Of a DNA stretch of 64,000 nt, positions 1 through 10,300 are shown one piece after another. Where the stretch lies: contig BJHM01000024.1 in assembly GCA_014192625.1 (NCBI GenBank), forward strand, positions 1-64,000, in the 5' to 3' direction. Source of the DNA: Planctomycetota bacterium (lineage in GTDB: Bacteria; Planctomycetota; UBA1135; UBA2386). Below the pieces are notes generated by a model. That model was not told the DNA's origin, did no database searches, and was given only the letters and a program-made list of their open reading frames with translations. The stretch's first letter is position 1. Every line of letters begins with the position of its first letter. A program made the position numbers and the translations under genes.

Positions 1-342
1 TGGGCCTCACGGCCGTGCAGCAGAGTCTCTGCCAACGCAGTTGCCGGACGACAGCTTGCGGGACTAGGCTTTCGTTCTAGAGCCGATGAGCACTGATTCG
101 ACAGGTTGGAGCTTGTCACGCATGAATCCACCCCACCGCTTGCTTTCTGATTCGGCATGCGCGCATGGGCAAACCGCCGGTCCCGCGTCGTTGCCAGCTT
201 TGCGCCACACGATTGCGCGGGCCGTGAGCCCCCGCGTTGCGGCACGCGCCGTCGCGCTTCTACGACACGGCGCCATGCGGCAGGCAACTGTGCTAGGCAC
301 AACGCAAATCCCTGCGGCAATCAGCGTCGGTCGTTGCGGCTG
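1..342. other. No gene recognised at left edge
   Basis: Open frames exist on both strands here, but they read as compositional shadows of GC-rich DNA with no family motif or signal peptide. The first credible start is the ATG at 343. The stretch may hold the promoter of that gene or the end of an element lying outside the window. Confidence 0.5.
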
Positions 343-1086
343 ATGAGCACCACCCTGCGACTGATGAGCTTCAACATCCACAAGTGCGTTGGCGGGCTCG
401 ATCGTCGCTACGACTCTTTGCGCACTGCGCGCGTGATCGCCGAGTGCGACCCTGCCATCGTTTTGCTGCAAGAAGTGGCGCAAGAAGGCAGCTGGTATCG
501 AAACGAAAAGCAGGTTGACGTGCTCGGCGAAAAGCTCGGCTTCCCGCACCGCGCCTACTTCGTGAACGTTCGCTTCGGCCCGCGCCGTGGGGCCTACGGC
601 AACGCCATCCTCAGCAAGCACCCGATCGTTGCCGCCGCCAACATCGACCTCACGCTGCCTAATCGCAAGTGCCGCTCGGTGCTGCACGCCGAACTGCGCG
701 TGCCGATCGATGCCAAGTCATCGCGCACGTTGCACGTCTTCAACCTGCACCTTGGCCTCAGCGAACGTGAACGGCGTATGCAGCTGCGCCGGTTCCTCGA
801 TTACCTGCCGACTGCGCGGATCCGAGCGCGATCGGCAATCGTCGTCGCCGGCGACTTCAACGATGTCTGGGGCTCACTTGGGACAACGCTGCTCGAGCCC
901 GCAGGTTTTCGCGGACCAAAACGCCAGGCCCGGACGTTTCCAGCCTGCGCGCCAATGCGCGCGCTCGACGTTCTGCTGGTCCGTGGCGGCATCCACATCA
1001 CCTCACTAAAGGCCATACGCAACAAGCTTACGCGGCAGGCATCGGATCACTTGCCGCTGATTGCCCAGTTAGAACTGCGGCCGTGA
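343..1086 (+). CDS. Endonuclease/exonuclease/phosphatase (EEP) family protein
   Basis: A 247-residue soluble protein of the metal-dependent EEP phosphodiesterase superfamily. The family signatures appear in order: an N-terminal SFNIHK strand, LQEV with the metal-binding Glu, HLGLSE near the middle, GDFND with the catalytic Asp/Asn pair, and a C-terminal ASDHLP with the catalytic His. No signal peptide or membrane segment is seen. The frame is open back to 157, but those extra residues are Arg-rich and unlike the family, so I chose the ATG directly before LRLMSFNIHK. The substrate (nucleic acid, phospholipid or other phosphodiester) cannot be told from sequence. It stands alone, with about 150 bases before the next gene. 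Confidence 0.85.
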   Translation: MSTTLRLMSFNIHKCVGGLDRRYDSLRTARVIAECDPAIVLLQEVAQEGSWYRNEKQVDVLGEKLGFPHRAYFVNVRFGPRRGAYGNAILSKHPIVAAANIDLTLPNRKCRSVLHAELRVPIDAKSSRTLHVFNLHLGLSERERRMQLRRFLDYLPTARIRARSAIVVAGDFNDVWGSLGTTLLEPAGFRGPKRQARTFPACAPMRALDVLLVRGGIHITSLKAIRNKLTRQASDHLPLIAQLELRP

Positions 1087-1243
1087 GCCAGAAAAGGCCG
1101 CCACCGCAGCCAAGCTCGCCACCCAAAAGGAATGGCTGCCGTGATGCCTATTGCCACCACGTTGGCACCAGAATGCACCACTTTGTCTGGTCATCCATGG
1201 CGGCACCTGGGTGTTGCGTTAGCCTGTCCGCCCACAATCGCCA

Positions 1244-2281
1244 ATGAACAAACTTTTTGCTGCCTCGGTCATTTTCTCATTCGTCCTGTCGGCAAAGGCA
1301 CAGGACAAACAGCCGCAGGACTTCCGCATGAACAGCGGGCAGGTAGTCCATGGCTTCGTGCTCACGCTCACGGATAGTCACGTGCAACTTCGCGCCTCGA
1401 TTTTTGGCGATGAGGTGACCCTGACCCGCATGCTCAGCGAGTTCACCAACAGCTCACGACTCGCCATCGCGGTGACTCAGGTGCCGTTGGACTCGTATGA
1501 CGGCCAGTTCCAGCTGGCGAAGCTGGCCATGACTTTAGGCGACGTTGCAGACGCGGGCACACACGCGAGACTGGCAGTGAAAAGCGTTGCTGGCAAAGCG
1601 GATCAAGCAGCCAAAGTCCTAGCAGTAAAGCAGTGGGCGGCCGCTGCTTTGGTCGCGCAGTTCAACAAGGAAGTGGCCGAAAACCACCCGCTCACGGCGC
1701 ACGATTACCTGGCCATCCTCAGCACCAAGTTTATGGACGAAGTAAGCCCTGAGGACTTGGTAAAGATGGCCGAGCGGCTGCACTCCGCGCCAGACCGGCA
1801 ACTGACCACGCCGAGCGCCACCAATAGCAACGGGCTGACACAGCCAGAGAACGATCACTTGAACAAGGAACTGCAATCGGCGGATCAAAAGTTTCGCGAC
1901 GGCCTGAAGCTTGCGCGCAACACAGTCGCTGCAGTGAAGGAATATGACGCGTCAATCCAGATGTACAAGCACTGCTGGAAAGAGCTCCAGAGCATGCTCA
2001 CGAAATACGCGGCCAACCCAGCAGCCCTCACTACGCTACACAATTTTTCGCAGCACATCGTAGAAGGCGCAACGAACGCCGCACTGCAGGCCGCCAACAC
2101 ACTAACGATGCAGTCCGACTACCTAGGCGCCATGGGCTGGGTAAATAAGATCTTGCAGTTCGACCCCAACAACGCCCAAGCACTCGCGATGCAGGGCACG
2201 ATCACCGGTGCTCAGTCCAACGCAAGCGGCAATAATGGCTGGGGCTGGGGCGGCCGCGGAGCTGGTCAATACCGCAGGTAA
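1244..2281 (+). CDS. Secreted TPR-like protein of unknown function
   Basis: A 345-residue protein not recognised by family. Residues 1-19 form a classic signal peptide ending in SAKAQ, so it is probably periplasmic. The middle is helical and Ala/Leu-rich, with segments like tetratricopeptide repeats (around 85-130, and 285-315 with FDPNNAQALAMQG, a typical TPR helix pair). The first 70 residues after the signal contain short strands including GQVVHGFVLTLTDSHVQL, resembling a small beta domain. The tail is Gly/Trp/Asn-rich. The pattern suggests a protein-protein interaction role in the envelope, which is inference only. Confidence 0.7.
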   Translation: MNKLFAASVIFSFVLSAKAQDKQPQDFRMNSGQVVHGFVLTLTDSHVQLRASIFGDEVTLTRMLSEFTNSSRLAIAVTQVPLDSYDGQFQLAKLAMTLGDVADAGTHARLAVKSVAGKADQAAKVLAVKQWAAAALVAQFNKEVAENHPLTAHDYLAILSTKFMDEVSPEDLVKMAERLHSAPDRQLTTPSATNSNGLTQPENDHLNKELQSADQKFRDGLKLARNTVAAVKEYDASIQMYKHCWKELQSMLTKYAANPAALTTLHNFSQHIVEGATNAALQAANTLTMQSDYLGAMGWVNKILQFDPNNAQALAMQGTITGAQSNASGNNGWGWGGRGAGQYRR

Positions 2282-2294
2282 GGACCTGCTCTGC

Positions 2295-2349
2295 GCATCG
2301 GCAACGCATCGGCAACGCGTCGGCAACGCGTCGGCAACGCGTCGCCGAT
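2295..2349. repeat. 11-bp tandem repeat, about 5 units
   Basis: Five consecutive 11-base units of the form GC[AG]TCGGCAAC begin 13 bases after the stop codon of the upstream gene. The first two units carry GCATC, the next two GCGTC, and the last diverges to GCGTCGCCGAT. The repeat lies in a 268-base intergenic region and is not coding. Confidence 0.85.
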
Positions 2350-2549
2350 GCGCAAACACCGCGCGCATCGCACTCGACAGCCGCGGGATTTGTTGGTCGA
2401 AGTCCTGCTTTGCTGCATACCAAAGTGGCAAACACCGCGCACAGAGCAGCGTTTAGCAACCGTAGAACAGTGTTCCGGCCGCGCCATCTAGCATTGGTTT
2501 CCATGCCCACTTCTGCACCAGTGCCAGGACTTTTATAGGTAGCCATCGC

Positions 2550-4184
2550 ATGACTCCGATTTCAACCCGCCGGCACTTCTTACGGGGAACGTTTGCGGCC
2601 GGATCGGCGGTTTCGGTTGCCGCGTGCAGTTGGCCTTTTTCCGTGCGGGCGCCACTCGACCTCATCCTGCGCGGCGGCACGCTGATCGACGGCACGGGCA
2701 AGCCAGGTCAACGCGCAGACCTCGGCATCCTAGGGGACACTTGCGTGCACATCGGCTCGCTCGATCACGCGACGTCTGCGCGAGTGATCGATGTGCGCGG
2801 CCTTGTCGTAGCGCCCGGCTTCATCGACGTGCACGCACACTCAGACCTGAGGCGGCATCCGCTGGCGCAGAGCAAAGTTGCACAAGGTGTCACACTCGAC
2901 GTCTGCGGCCCCGATGGTGGCTCGCCGTTTCCAAGCAAGCAGACCAGTGCCAAGGACGGCGTTGAGACTCTTGCCGCGGGTTGCGACAGCAGGTCTGCAT
3001 GGGCCGCACAACATGCAAAGATTGCGATCGACATCGGTGCCTACGTTGGCCACGGCACGGTGCGCCAACGCGTGCTCGGGCCAGTGGGCCGCCAAGCCAC
3101 GGCAGGAGAACTTCGCGCGATGGAAGACCTCGTTCGCGCAGCGCTCGAACAAGGCGCACTCGGCCTGTCCTCAGGCCTCGAATACTTCCCCGGCAACGCC
3201 ACTGCGACCTCGGAGCTGATCGCACTCTGCAAGGTGGCTGCCGAGTTTGATCGCCCGTACGTAACCCACATCCGCAACGAGGACGATCAGGTATTGGCAG
3301 CGATCGACGAAGCAATCGAGATCTCGCGCCGTTCTGGCGCGTCGTTGCTGATCTCCCATCTGAAAGTCGGCGGCAAGCCCAACTGGCACAAACTCGACGC
3401 AGTGCTTTACCGGATCGAGAGCGCGCGCGCCGAGGGCCTCGAAGTCCGTTGCGACTGCTATCCCTACGAGGCCTGGTCGACTTCGCTCTCGACCAACTTC
3501 CCAGCATGGGCGAAGGACGGCGGCCAGTTCGTCGCCCGCTTGCAAGATCGCGCCGAGCGCGCGCGGATGCGCGACACAACGGAACAATCGGTTGCTGCCA
3601 ACGGCGGCTGGGGCGTGTTGATGCTCGGCAACGGGCTCGCGGGTGCAGACCTTAGTCTATTGGGCAAACGGCTCGATGCTGCGGCCAGCGAACGTGGACT
3701 AGAACCGTTCGAGCTCGCATGCGATCTGCTCACGCGCGGCAGCGTGTCGATCCTTGGGTTTGGCATCAGCGAAGACCAGATGGATCGCATCCTTACTCAG
3801 CCCTATTGCATCGTCGCATCCGACGGCAGTGCGGTCGCCGCTACCGGCCGCGTTGGCCATCCGCGCTCCTTCGGCACCTTTCCAAAAGTGCTGCGCCGCC
3901 AAGTCCGCGAACAGCAACTGCTCGGCCTCGAAGAGGCGATTCGCAAGATGACAGCGCTCCCGGCGCAGGCCCTGCGACTGAAAAACCGCGGCACGCTGGC
4001 GGTGGGCATGTTGGCCAACGTCGTCGCCTTTGACCCAAAAGTCATCACCGATCGAGCAACCTATCTCGACCCGCAGCGTTATGCCGAAGGGGTGCAATAT
4101 CTGATCGTGAACGGCGCCGTGACCGTCGACGCTGGCAGGCAAACCGACGCACTTGCTGGCCGCGTCGTGAGCGGTCGTTCGTAA
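2550..4184 (+). CDS. N-acyl-D-amino-acid deacylase family amidohydrolase, exported
   Basis: A 544-residue amidohydrolase of the D-aminoacylase/N-acyl-D-glutamate deacylase type, which releases D-amino acids from N-acyl derivatives. The N-terminus has a twin-arginine motif (RRHFLR, residues 7-12) and a lipobox-like VAAC with Cys26, so Tat export with lipidation is possible. Metal-site elements are HAH (95-97), Cys119 in DVCGPDGG, His240 in YVTHIRNED and His270 in LLISHLK. The C-terminal third has the family blocks ASDGS, GHPRSFGTFPKVL and the RG-x-G-xx-A return strand. Exported enzymes of this kind may act on D-amino-acid peptides or peptidoglycan fragments; the exact substrate is not determined. 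Confidence 0.85.
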   Translation: MTPISTRRHFLRGTFAAGSAVSVAACSWPFSVRAPLDLILRGGTLIDGTGKPGQRADLGILGDTCVHIGSLDHATSARVIDVRGLVVAPGFIDVHAHSDLRRHPLAQSKVAQGVTLDVCGPDGGSPFPSKQTSAKDGVETLAAGCDSRSAWAAQHAKIAIDIGAYVGHGTVRQRVLGPVGRQATAGELRAMEDLVRAALEQGALGLSSGLEYFPGNATATSELIALCKVAAEFDRPYVTHIRNEDDQVLAAIDEAIEISRRSGASLLISHLKVGGKPNWHKLDAVLYRIESARAEGLEVRCDCYPYEAWSTSLSTNFPAWAKDGGQFVARLQDRAERARMRDTTEQSVAANGGWGVLMLGNGLAGADLSLLGKRLDAAASERGLEPFELACDLLTRGSVSILGFGISEDQMDRILTQPYCIVASDGSAVAATGRVGHPRSFGTFPKVLRRQVREQQLLGLEEAIRKMTALPAQALRLKNRGTLAVGMLANVVAFDPKVITDRATYLDPQRYAEGVQYLIVNGAVTVDAGRQTDALAGRVVSGRS

Positions 4185-4191
4185 CCAACGC

Positions 4192-4692
4192 TCAGTCTGC
4201 GCGCCGCGAAGCAATGCCCAAAGCTGCGCAGCGCGCGATGATCTCAAGCAGCAGATCATCGCCTGCTACGAAGCTCGCTAGCACGTCGCCACGGCGAACC
4301 TGTTTTGCCAGTGCGCGCACTGCATCACACGCGGACTCCGTGCCGGTCATCGCGGCCGCAAAGCCACCGAGGAAAGCACCGACGAACAAACCAAATGGCA
4401 GCGCGATCTGGAGCATCCCGCCAAGCATGTCAAAGGCCGTGGCGAGAATCGCCGCAGTGATCGTAAAAAGCACAGCGCCGAGCAGGATCGAAGCGCCGAG
4501 GCCTCGCCACCGGCGCGTCGCAATCGGGTCACGGCCCGCGCGCACGAGACTCCACAGGTGGCGTTCGTCCTCCGCTGGCGGATAACAGCGCACGACAAGG
4601 CGGGCGCGCGCAGCAGCGAGTCCCTGTGGCAGGTCGGCCAATAACCGTTCGCTGTCGGCAGGCAGTGGCAGCAGGACGAACAATGCTCGCAT
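4192..4692 (-). CDS. Small two-TM membrane protein, unknown
   Basis: A 166-residue protein that I do not recognise. Two hydrophobic segments (about 68-87 and 92-115, the second rich in Gly/Phe/Ala) form a probable membrane hairpin. They are flanked by an N-terminal soluble region resembling a sensor-like alpha/beta fold (ALFVLLPLPADSERLL) and a C-terminal helical tail. It converges with the amidohydrolase 7 bases away and diverges from the arabinofuranosidase gene. The ATG at 4692 is the only sensible start. Confidence 0.65.
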   Translation of the reverse strand: MRALFVLLPLPADSERLLADLPQGLAAARARLVVRCYPPAEDERHLWSLVRAGRDPIATRRWRGLGASILLGAVLFTITAAILATAFDMLGGMLQIALPFGLFVGAFLGGFAAAMTGTESACDAVRALAKQVRRGDVLASFVAGDDLLLEIIARCAALGIASRRAD

Positions 4693-4770
4693 TGGAATGG
4701 CCTGCAGAGTGTGCCTCGCCGGCCGATCTGATGCTCGCCTCGCATCGGCATCTAGCTAGAGTCCCGCGCC

Positions 4771-7353
4771 ATGAAAGCCCGCCGCAGCGTGAGCTCCCTG
4801 CCCGCCATGTTCGCCATGTTCGCCATGTTCGCCATGTTCACGATGGCCGCGTGCTCAACAGCGACCAAAACCGAGGGGACGGTCGAGGGAGGGCCTGGAC
4901 AAACCAACGCCAAGGACCGGATCAAGCGGTACGCTCCGCCCGCGATCGTGGTGCACGTGGACCAGCCGTCGCACCCGATCTCAGCAACGCTCTACGGCAT
5001 CTTCTTCGAAGAAATCAATCACGCCGGCGAAGGCGGCCTGTTGGCGCAATTGCTGCGGAACCCGACCTTCGAGGAACCCGGCACAGAACTGGAGCCGCTG
5101 CCAGGTTGGGCGATGACGACGGTCGACCGGAGCGCGATCGCAAAAGACCCACTCGCCACCCAGCAGCCAGTCGAGTCAAAGGCACGACTAAAAAAGGCGA
5201 CCTTGCAGCCGATGCACCCTGCGGCCCCGACGCACGCGCGCATCGACATCGAGGGCCATGCATTCCTCACCAACCATGGGCACTTCGGCGTGCCCATCCA
5301 CTCCGGCGATGAATACGTGCTGACGGCGATGGTGCGGCAGGAAAATGCGCAGCCGATGTTGACCGACTTCGGTTTTGACGTGCTCGACCCGCAAGGCATA
5401 ACGACCTTGCACGCCAGTGCCCCCGTGCAAGAACTAAAACTCGACTCGCAGTGGCGCGAAGTGACGCTGCGCGCGACGGCACTGCACACGACCGAGGACG
5501 GCGAGCTGCGCATCGCGCTGCATGGGCAAGCGACCATCGACCTCGACACCGTCACGCTATGGCCAGCAAAAACTTGGCATGGTCACGGCCTGCGGCAAGA
5601 CCTCGGTGAGAAGCTCGCGGCGATGCAGCCTGCGTTCGTGCGTTTTCCAGGCGGCTGCTATGTCGAAGGCGGCGACCTGCTCGCAGACGCGTTCCGTTGG
5701 CAAGACTCGATCGGCAAGAATCATTCGCGGCCCGGCCACCGCAACGCCAACTGGGGCTATTGGTCCTCAGGCCTGCTCGGCTACCACGAATACCTGCAAC
5801 TGTGCGAAGACCTCGGTGCCTTGCCGATGTTCGTCGTCAACTGCGGCATGAGCCACAAAGAGATCGTGCCGATGGATCAGATTCAGCCGTTGATCAAGGA
5901 CGCGCTCGATGCGATCGAATACGCAAACGGCGACACGGCGACGCCGTTTGGCAGGCTGCGCGAACAAAACGGTCATCCGGCGACGTTTGGTTTGCGCTAC
6001 CTGGAGATTGGCAACGAGAACGGCATGTTCGGCAACTTCGGCGGCACGCACGCACAATACGCCGAGCGTTATGAAGTGTTCCGCGCGGCGATCGCAGCAC
6101 AGTGGCCGAGCGTGCTTATGATCGCGAACACGCCGGTAGAGCATCCGATGCAAATCCTCGACGATCACTACTACATGTCGAGCAGCTGGTTTTGGGCCGA
6201 GGCTGACCACTATGCGAAAGCAGACCGCAACGGCCCAAAGATCTACGTCGGCGAATACGCGGTCACGCAGAACCCCGGCAAGACGGGCAACCTGCGCGCC
6301 GCACTCAGCGAAGCGGCATTCCTGTTCGGCCTTGAGCGCAGTAGCGACCTCGTTTTGATGGCGAGCTACGCGCCGCTGTTTGTGCACGTGAAGGATCGCA
6401 AGTGGAACCCGGACGCGATTCAGTTTGACGGGCTGCGCAGCTGCGGCACGCCGAGCTACTGGGTGCAGACGATGCTCTCGCAAAACCGGCCGGACACGCT
6501 GCTGCCAGTCGACGTGCCGATATTCCAGCAGGACCTGGTGCGCGGCTCGATTGGGTTGGGCACCTGGAACACGCAGGCCGAGTACCGCGACCTCGTCGTC
6601 GAGCAACACGGCGAGGAGATCTTTCGCAGCGACTTCAGTAAAGACGCGAGCGGCTTTCGCCACGAGTCCGGCAGCTGGCAGACCATCGAAGGCGCGCTAC
6701 GGCAGAGCGCCACCGGTGACATGCGGGTTACGTGGCTGCCACACCCCGTGCTACAAGCCATCGGCGACTGCACTGTGCGCTGCAAGGCACGCAAGCTGTC
6801 CGGCGATGAGGGCTTCCTGCTGCTGTTCCATGTCGCGGGAAAAGCCGATTGGACCTGGTTCAACGTCGGCGGCTTTGGCAACACGCAGCACGCGCTCGAA
6901 CGCAGCGCAAACGGCAGCAAGTTTGGCCTCGGCGCACACGCAGATGGGAAGATCGAAATCGGCAGGTGGTACGACTTGCGCGTCGAGTGCCAAGGTGGCC
7001 AGATCCGCTGCTTCATCGACGAGGTGCAGGTACTTGAGGCAGTCGATCGCAGCCCGCCTGACTTTGCTGCGGTCGCAGGGCGCAGCAACCGCGACGGCGC
7101 GATTGTGCTGAAAGTCTGCAACGGCAGCGACGCACCACGACTGTCCACCATCGACTTGCAAGGTGCCGCAATGCTGCAGCCGGTGGCGAGCGGTCAGATT
7201 CTGACCAGCAAGAGCCTCGATGACGAAAACACCATTTCTAATCCAGAGGCAGTCGTGCCAAAGCCCTTCGAGATCAAGCTCGGCGGCGCAACGTTTACGC
7301 ACACGTTTCCACCGCGCTCGCTCACCGTTCTGCGGCTCATGCAGAAACAGTGA
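4771..7353 (+). CDS. GH51-type alpha-L-arabinofuranosidase lipoprotein with C-terminal concanavalin-like domain
   Basis: An 860-residue retaining glycosidase predicted to release terminal alpha-L-arabinofuranose from arabinan, arabinoxylan or arabinogalactan side chains. The signal peptide contains repeated FAM tripeptides and ends in a lipobox (MAAC), so it is probably a surface or periplasmic lipoprotein. An N-terminal beta-sandwich carries LYGIFFEEINHAGEGGL. The barrel then has RFPGGCYVEGG, the acid/base Glu416 in IGNENG and the probable nucleophile Glu495 in VGEYAV. Residues about 610-780 look like a LamG/3-keto-disaccharide-hydrolase-type jelly roll (WTWFNVGGFGN), and a small beta domain closes the protein. 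It neighbours a GH127 enzyme of complementary anomer specificity. Confidence 0.88.
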   Translation: MKARRSVSSLPAMFAMFAMFAMFTMAACSTATKTEGTVEGGPGQTNAKDRIKRYAPPAIVVHVDQPSHPISATLYGIFFEEINHAGEGGLLAQLLRNPTFEEPGTELEPLPGWAMTTVDRSAIAKDPLATQQPVESKARLKKATLQPMHPAAPTHARIDIEGHAFLTNHGHFGVPIHSGDEYVLTAMVRQENAQPMLTDFGFDVLDPQGITTLHASAPVQELKLDSQWREVTLRATALHTTEDGELRIALHGQATIDLDTVTLWPAKTWHGHGLRQDLGEKLAAMQPAFVRFPGGCYVEGGDLLADAFRWQDSIGKNHSRPGHRNANWGYWSSGLLGYHEYLQLCEDLGALPMFVVNCGMSHKEIVPMDQIQPLIKDALDAIEYANGDTATPFGRLREQNGHPATFGLRYLEIGNENGMFGNFGGTHAQYAERYEVFRAAIAAQWPSVLMIANTPVEHPMQILDDHYYMSSSWFWAEADHYAKADRNGPKIYVGEYAVTQNPGKTGNLRAALSEAAFLFGLERSSDLVLMASYAPLFVHVKDRKWNPDAIQFDGLRSCGTPSYWVQTMLSQNRPDTLLPVDVPIFQQDLVRGSIGLGTWNTQAEYRDLVVEQHGEEIFRSDFSKDASGFRHESGSWQTIEGALRQSATGDMRVTWLPHPVLQAIGDCTVRCKARKLSGDEGFLLLFHVAGKADWTWFNVGGFGNTQHALERSANGSKFGLGAHADGKIEIGRWYDLRVECQGGQIRCFIDEVQVLEAVDRSPPDFAAVAGRSNRDGAIVLKVCNGSDAPRLSTIDLQGAAMLQPVASGQILTSKSLDDENTISNPEAVVPKPFEIKLGGATFTHTFPPRSLTVLRLMQKQ
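4810..4836 (+). repeat. 9-bp in-frame tandem repeat in signal peptide
   Basis: Three exact copies of TTCGCCATG, with degenerate flanking copies (CCCGCCATG before, TTCACGATG after), encode Phe-Ala-Met repeats in the hydrophobic core of the lipoprotein signal peptide. Copy-number change would lengthen or shorten the h-region by three residues without shifting frame. Confidence 0.9.
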
Positions 7354-7371
7354 GCAAGGCGGGCAAAAAGC

Positions 7372-10300
7372 TCATCGCTGCGGCGGCGCAACTTCCTTGA
7401 TCACCGCGCCACTCTGCTCGCTGAGCACTAGCAGTGAATACTTCACTGCACCGATCGTCGCAGGCTCGGAGACCGAGGCATAGTCGAAGCGGCCGGACGG
7501 ATCGGTGTAGCCATCCTTGTGGAACTTGACATCGCCACCTGGCATCCGCGCGTAGACCTTCACATAAACCTTCGCTAGCGGCTGCTTGCTTGCCGTGTCC
7601 GTAACAAGCAGTTGGCCGTAGTTCTCGATGGTCTGCACCGCAAGGGCACTCGCAAACGCGGTCTGCCGACGCAGCAGTCCGCCGCCGCGGACTTCGATCA
7701 GCACATTCTGGCTTAGGAACTCGGCCGGGATCGCAAACGCGGACTCCGCTTGGTCGGCCGCCAGCACAAACGTGTCGGCGCGCTGCGGCTTCACCCATGC
7801 GTAGCTGCCACTGCCGTCTTGAACGAACGGGTTGGTCGAAAATGAGAACTCAACATCCATGCGAAAGTAACGAACTTCGCAGGCGGGCAGGTTCTTGTGC
7901 CGGACCGTCACCTTGCCACCCGCCAACACCATTTCTAGCATCGGCTGCTTTGCCGCGAGTTCGCTCTGGCGTTGCTCGCGCGATGCCAGGTTGTCACCAA
8001 CTATCGCCGTGCCTTCCGCCTCATCAAGCTGCGAAAGCACCCCGCGGAACAGGTTCCGCCAGTGCTCGATCGGATAGTCGCGGTATGGTTCGGCGATGCC
8101 GCGGGCAAGCGCATGACTATCGGTAAAAAGATCGAGGTAGCAGGCGAGATAGTCGTACTGCAAGCGGCTCGGAACGCCCTTGAGTTGAACGCGGGCAAAC
8201 GCCCCGACGGCCTCTTCAATGCGATCCTGCAGCAGCAAGTAGTAGCAGGCCCTTAGCCAGTCCTCGTCGCCAAGCCTCGGCAGGTGGCATAGCACAGTGA
8301 GCAACGACTGGTATTGCTGCGACAGCTTTTCGTTGAGGATCACCCAGTTCCTGCCGCGCTGATGAGCACGAGCATGAAACACCGGCAGAAACTCGATCTG
8401 CTGCCACGTGCCGCGCGCTATCGGATCCACGGTGAGCAACGGGCTCCGCAACGATGGTCCGCACTGCTGCACAAATTCGTCTGCATGTTGCAGCCACTCG
8501 CTCGCCTCAAGCGGAGCTCCATGCCACAAAGCGTAGGACCAGACGCCATGGTCGTAATGATGCCTGGCGCGTAGCTGCACTGTGAGGCGCTGAAAGAACG
8601 CGAGGTCACGCAACCGAAATGACAAGCGCGACAAATCAACCCGCCCGAGGTTGGTCTTTAAGATGAAAGCCAGCACTTCATCCGCGCTGCCATCCTGCGA
8701 CACCCGCTCCCACGATTGCGTGTCGACCTCTGTCGGCAGATCGACTACGTGCAACACTTTCGGCTGCACGCTCGCACTCGCGATCAGTGCCCCATCCTTG
8801 GCAACGTGCGCCGGAAAATGCGCAAACTCCCCCGCCGCTGGAAAGTAAAATAGGTAATCAATCTTGCTGGTCGCATACGCCTCCAGTGAAATCGCCATGC
8901 CGCGCGTCATGAACCCGCGCTGCACCGGCACGGCACCACGCGGGATCTGCAACAGCAAGTCCAGCTTGCGCGGCATTGAGGTTGGATTGGTCAGCACTAC
9001 CTGGCAGCCGTAGATCACACCCACAAGGAATTCACCGGTGACGAAACGGTCGGAGCTTTCGCCATTCTCGAACTGGAAGCGATCCTCCTGGCAGAAGAAG
9101 TTCTGACTCAGGAGCACATCTGCCTGGGTGGCCGCAGGCTGTGCAGGCCGAATCTCTTGGCGCACGAGCAGCATCGGCAATGCGGTCTGGTAGGTTGCCC
9201 TGCTGCCATCGCGCACCGGCACTGTGGGTTCTGCCAAGGCCAGCGGCAGGTCAAGCATTGCGAGCGCGAGCATCATCTCGGCAAAGCTATTGGTGACCAG
9301 GGCGAAGTGCGAAGAGCAGAACGGCTCGCCTGCCGGCTGCACCGCAAAGTCGTGCCAGAACTCATTGATCGTGATCAGCGATGCCCCCTGATCGAAACGC
9401 CGGCGGTGCCAGTAGTTGTTCTCGGCGTATTGCCGGGTGACCTCGGGCTCGCGATAGAGCTCCATCACCTGCTTGCGCCTGTCCAGATCTGAAAGATTGT
9501 CTGCGCTGCGAGTCGCGCCAAGAAACAGATCGTCCGTTTTCCCGTTCTTCGCCTGCCCGGGTTTCTGCTCTGAAAGTATTCGAGCAGAAAGCAGCTGCGA
9601 GTCCTTGCCCTCGTCCGATCGATCCTTAGCAGCAGCGAAGCGCTCCTCTCGCAGCCGGCGACCGCCGGCTTCACCACCGCCACCGGGACCACCGGTCGCC
9701 GGGTCGTTTGGCGAAGCCGCGAATGCCTTGGTCAATGCTTCCTTACTCTTTTCAGCAGGGGCCCCCGCCTTATCGGACTGAGGCTCGGCCGCCAAACGCG
9801 CGAGCGACTCTCGCTCCAGAGAATCACTCTGCAGCGCCTGCTTGAACCAAACGTCGAGCTGCGACACATCCTTCTTGATCAGATCCTGTCGATCGCGCAT
9901 CAGGCGCACACCACTCTCGCGCTGCCCCGGCAGCCGTTGCAGCAACAGGATCTGCTCGACCACGTTCAGCTGCGCAAACGCCCATGGTTGCAGATACTGG
10001 GCGAGATTGGCCTCGAGCAACCAGTGATCGATGAAGGTTGGATCAAGTTTGTTGGCGAGATACGGTCGCACCACCTCGGTAAAGAACTTCGGATCTTTTT
10101 GCTTCAAGAAGACATTGAGTTCGTGGCAGCTGTGTTCGCTGTAGAGCTTGCGTTGCTCGACTGCGGAAAGCTGTGGCCAGCGCAAGACGAAAGCGAACTC
10201 GGCGAGATCTGGGTTTTTGCTCGCCGCGGTGAATAGCCGGAACACGTCCGCGAGCGAACCAAACGCCTGGGTCTGCGCGGTCGCAACGTCATCGATGACT

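Noticed and set aside
64-687. Long minus-strand open frame at the left edge
   Set aside because: It overlaps the EEP-family gene antisense, has no motif and reads as a GC-rich shadow.
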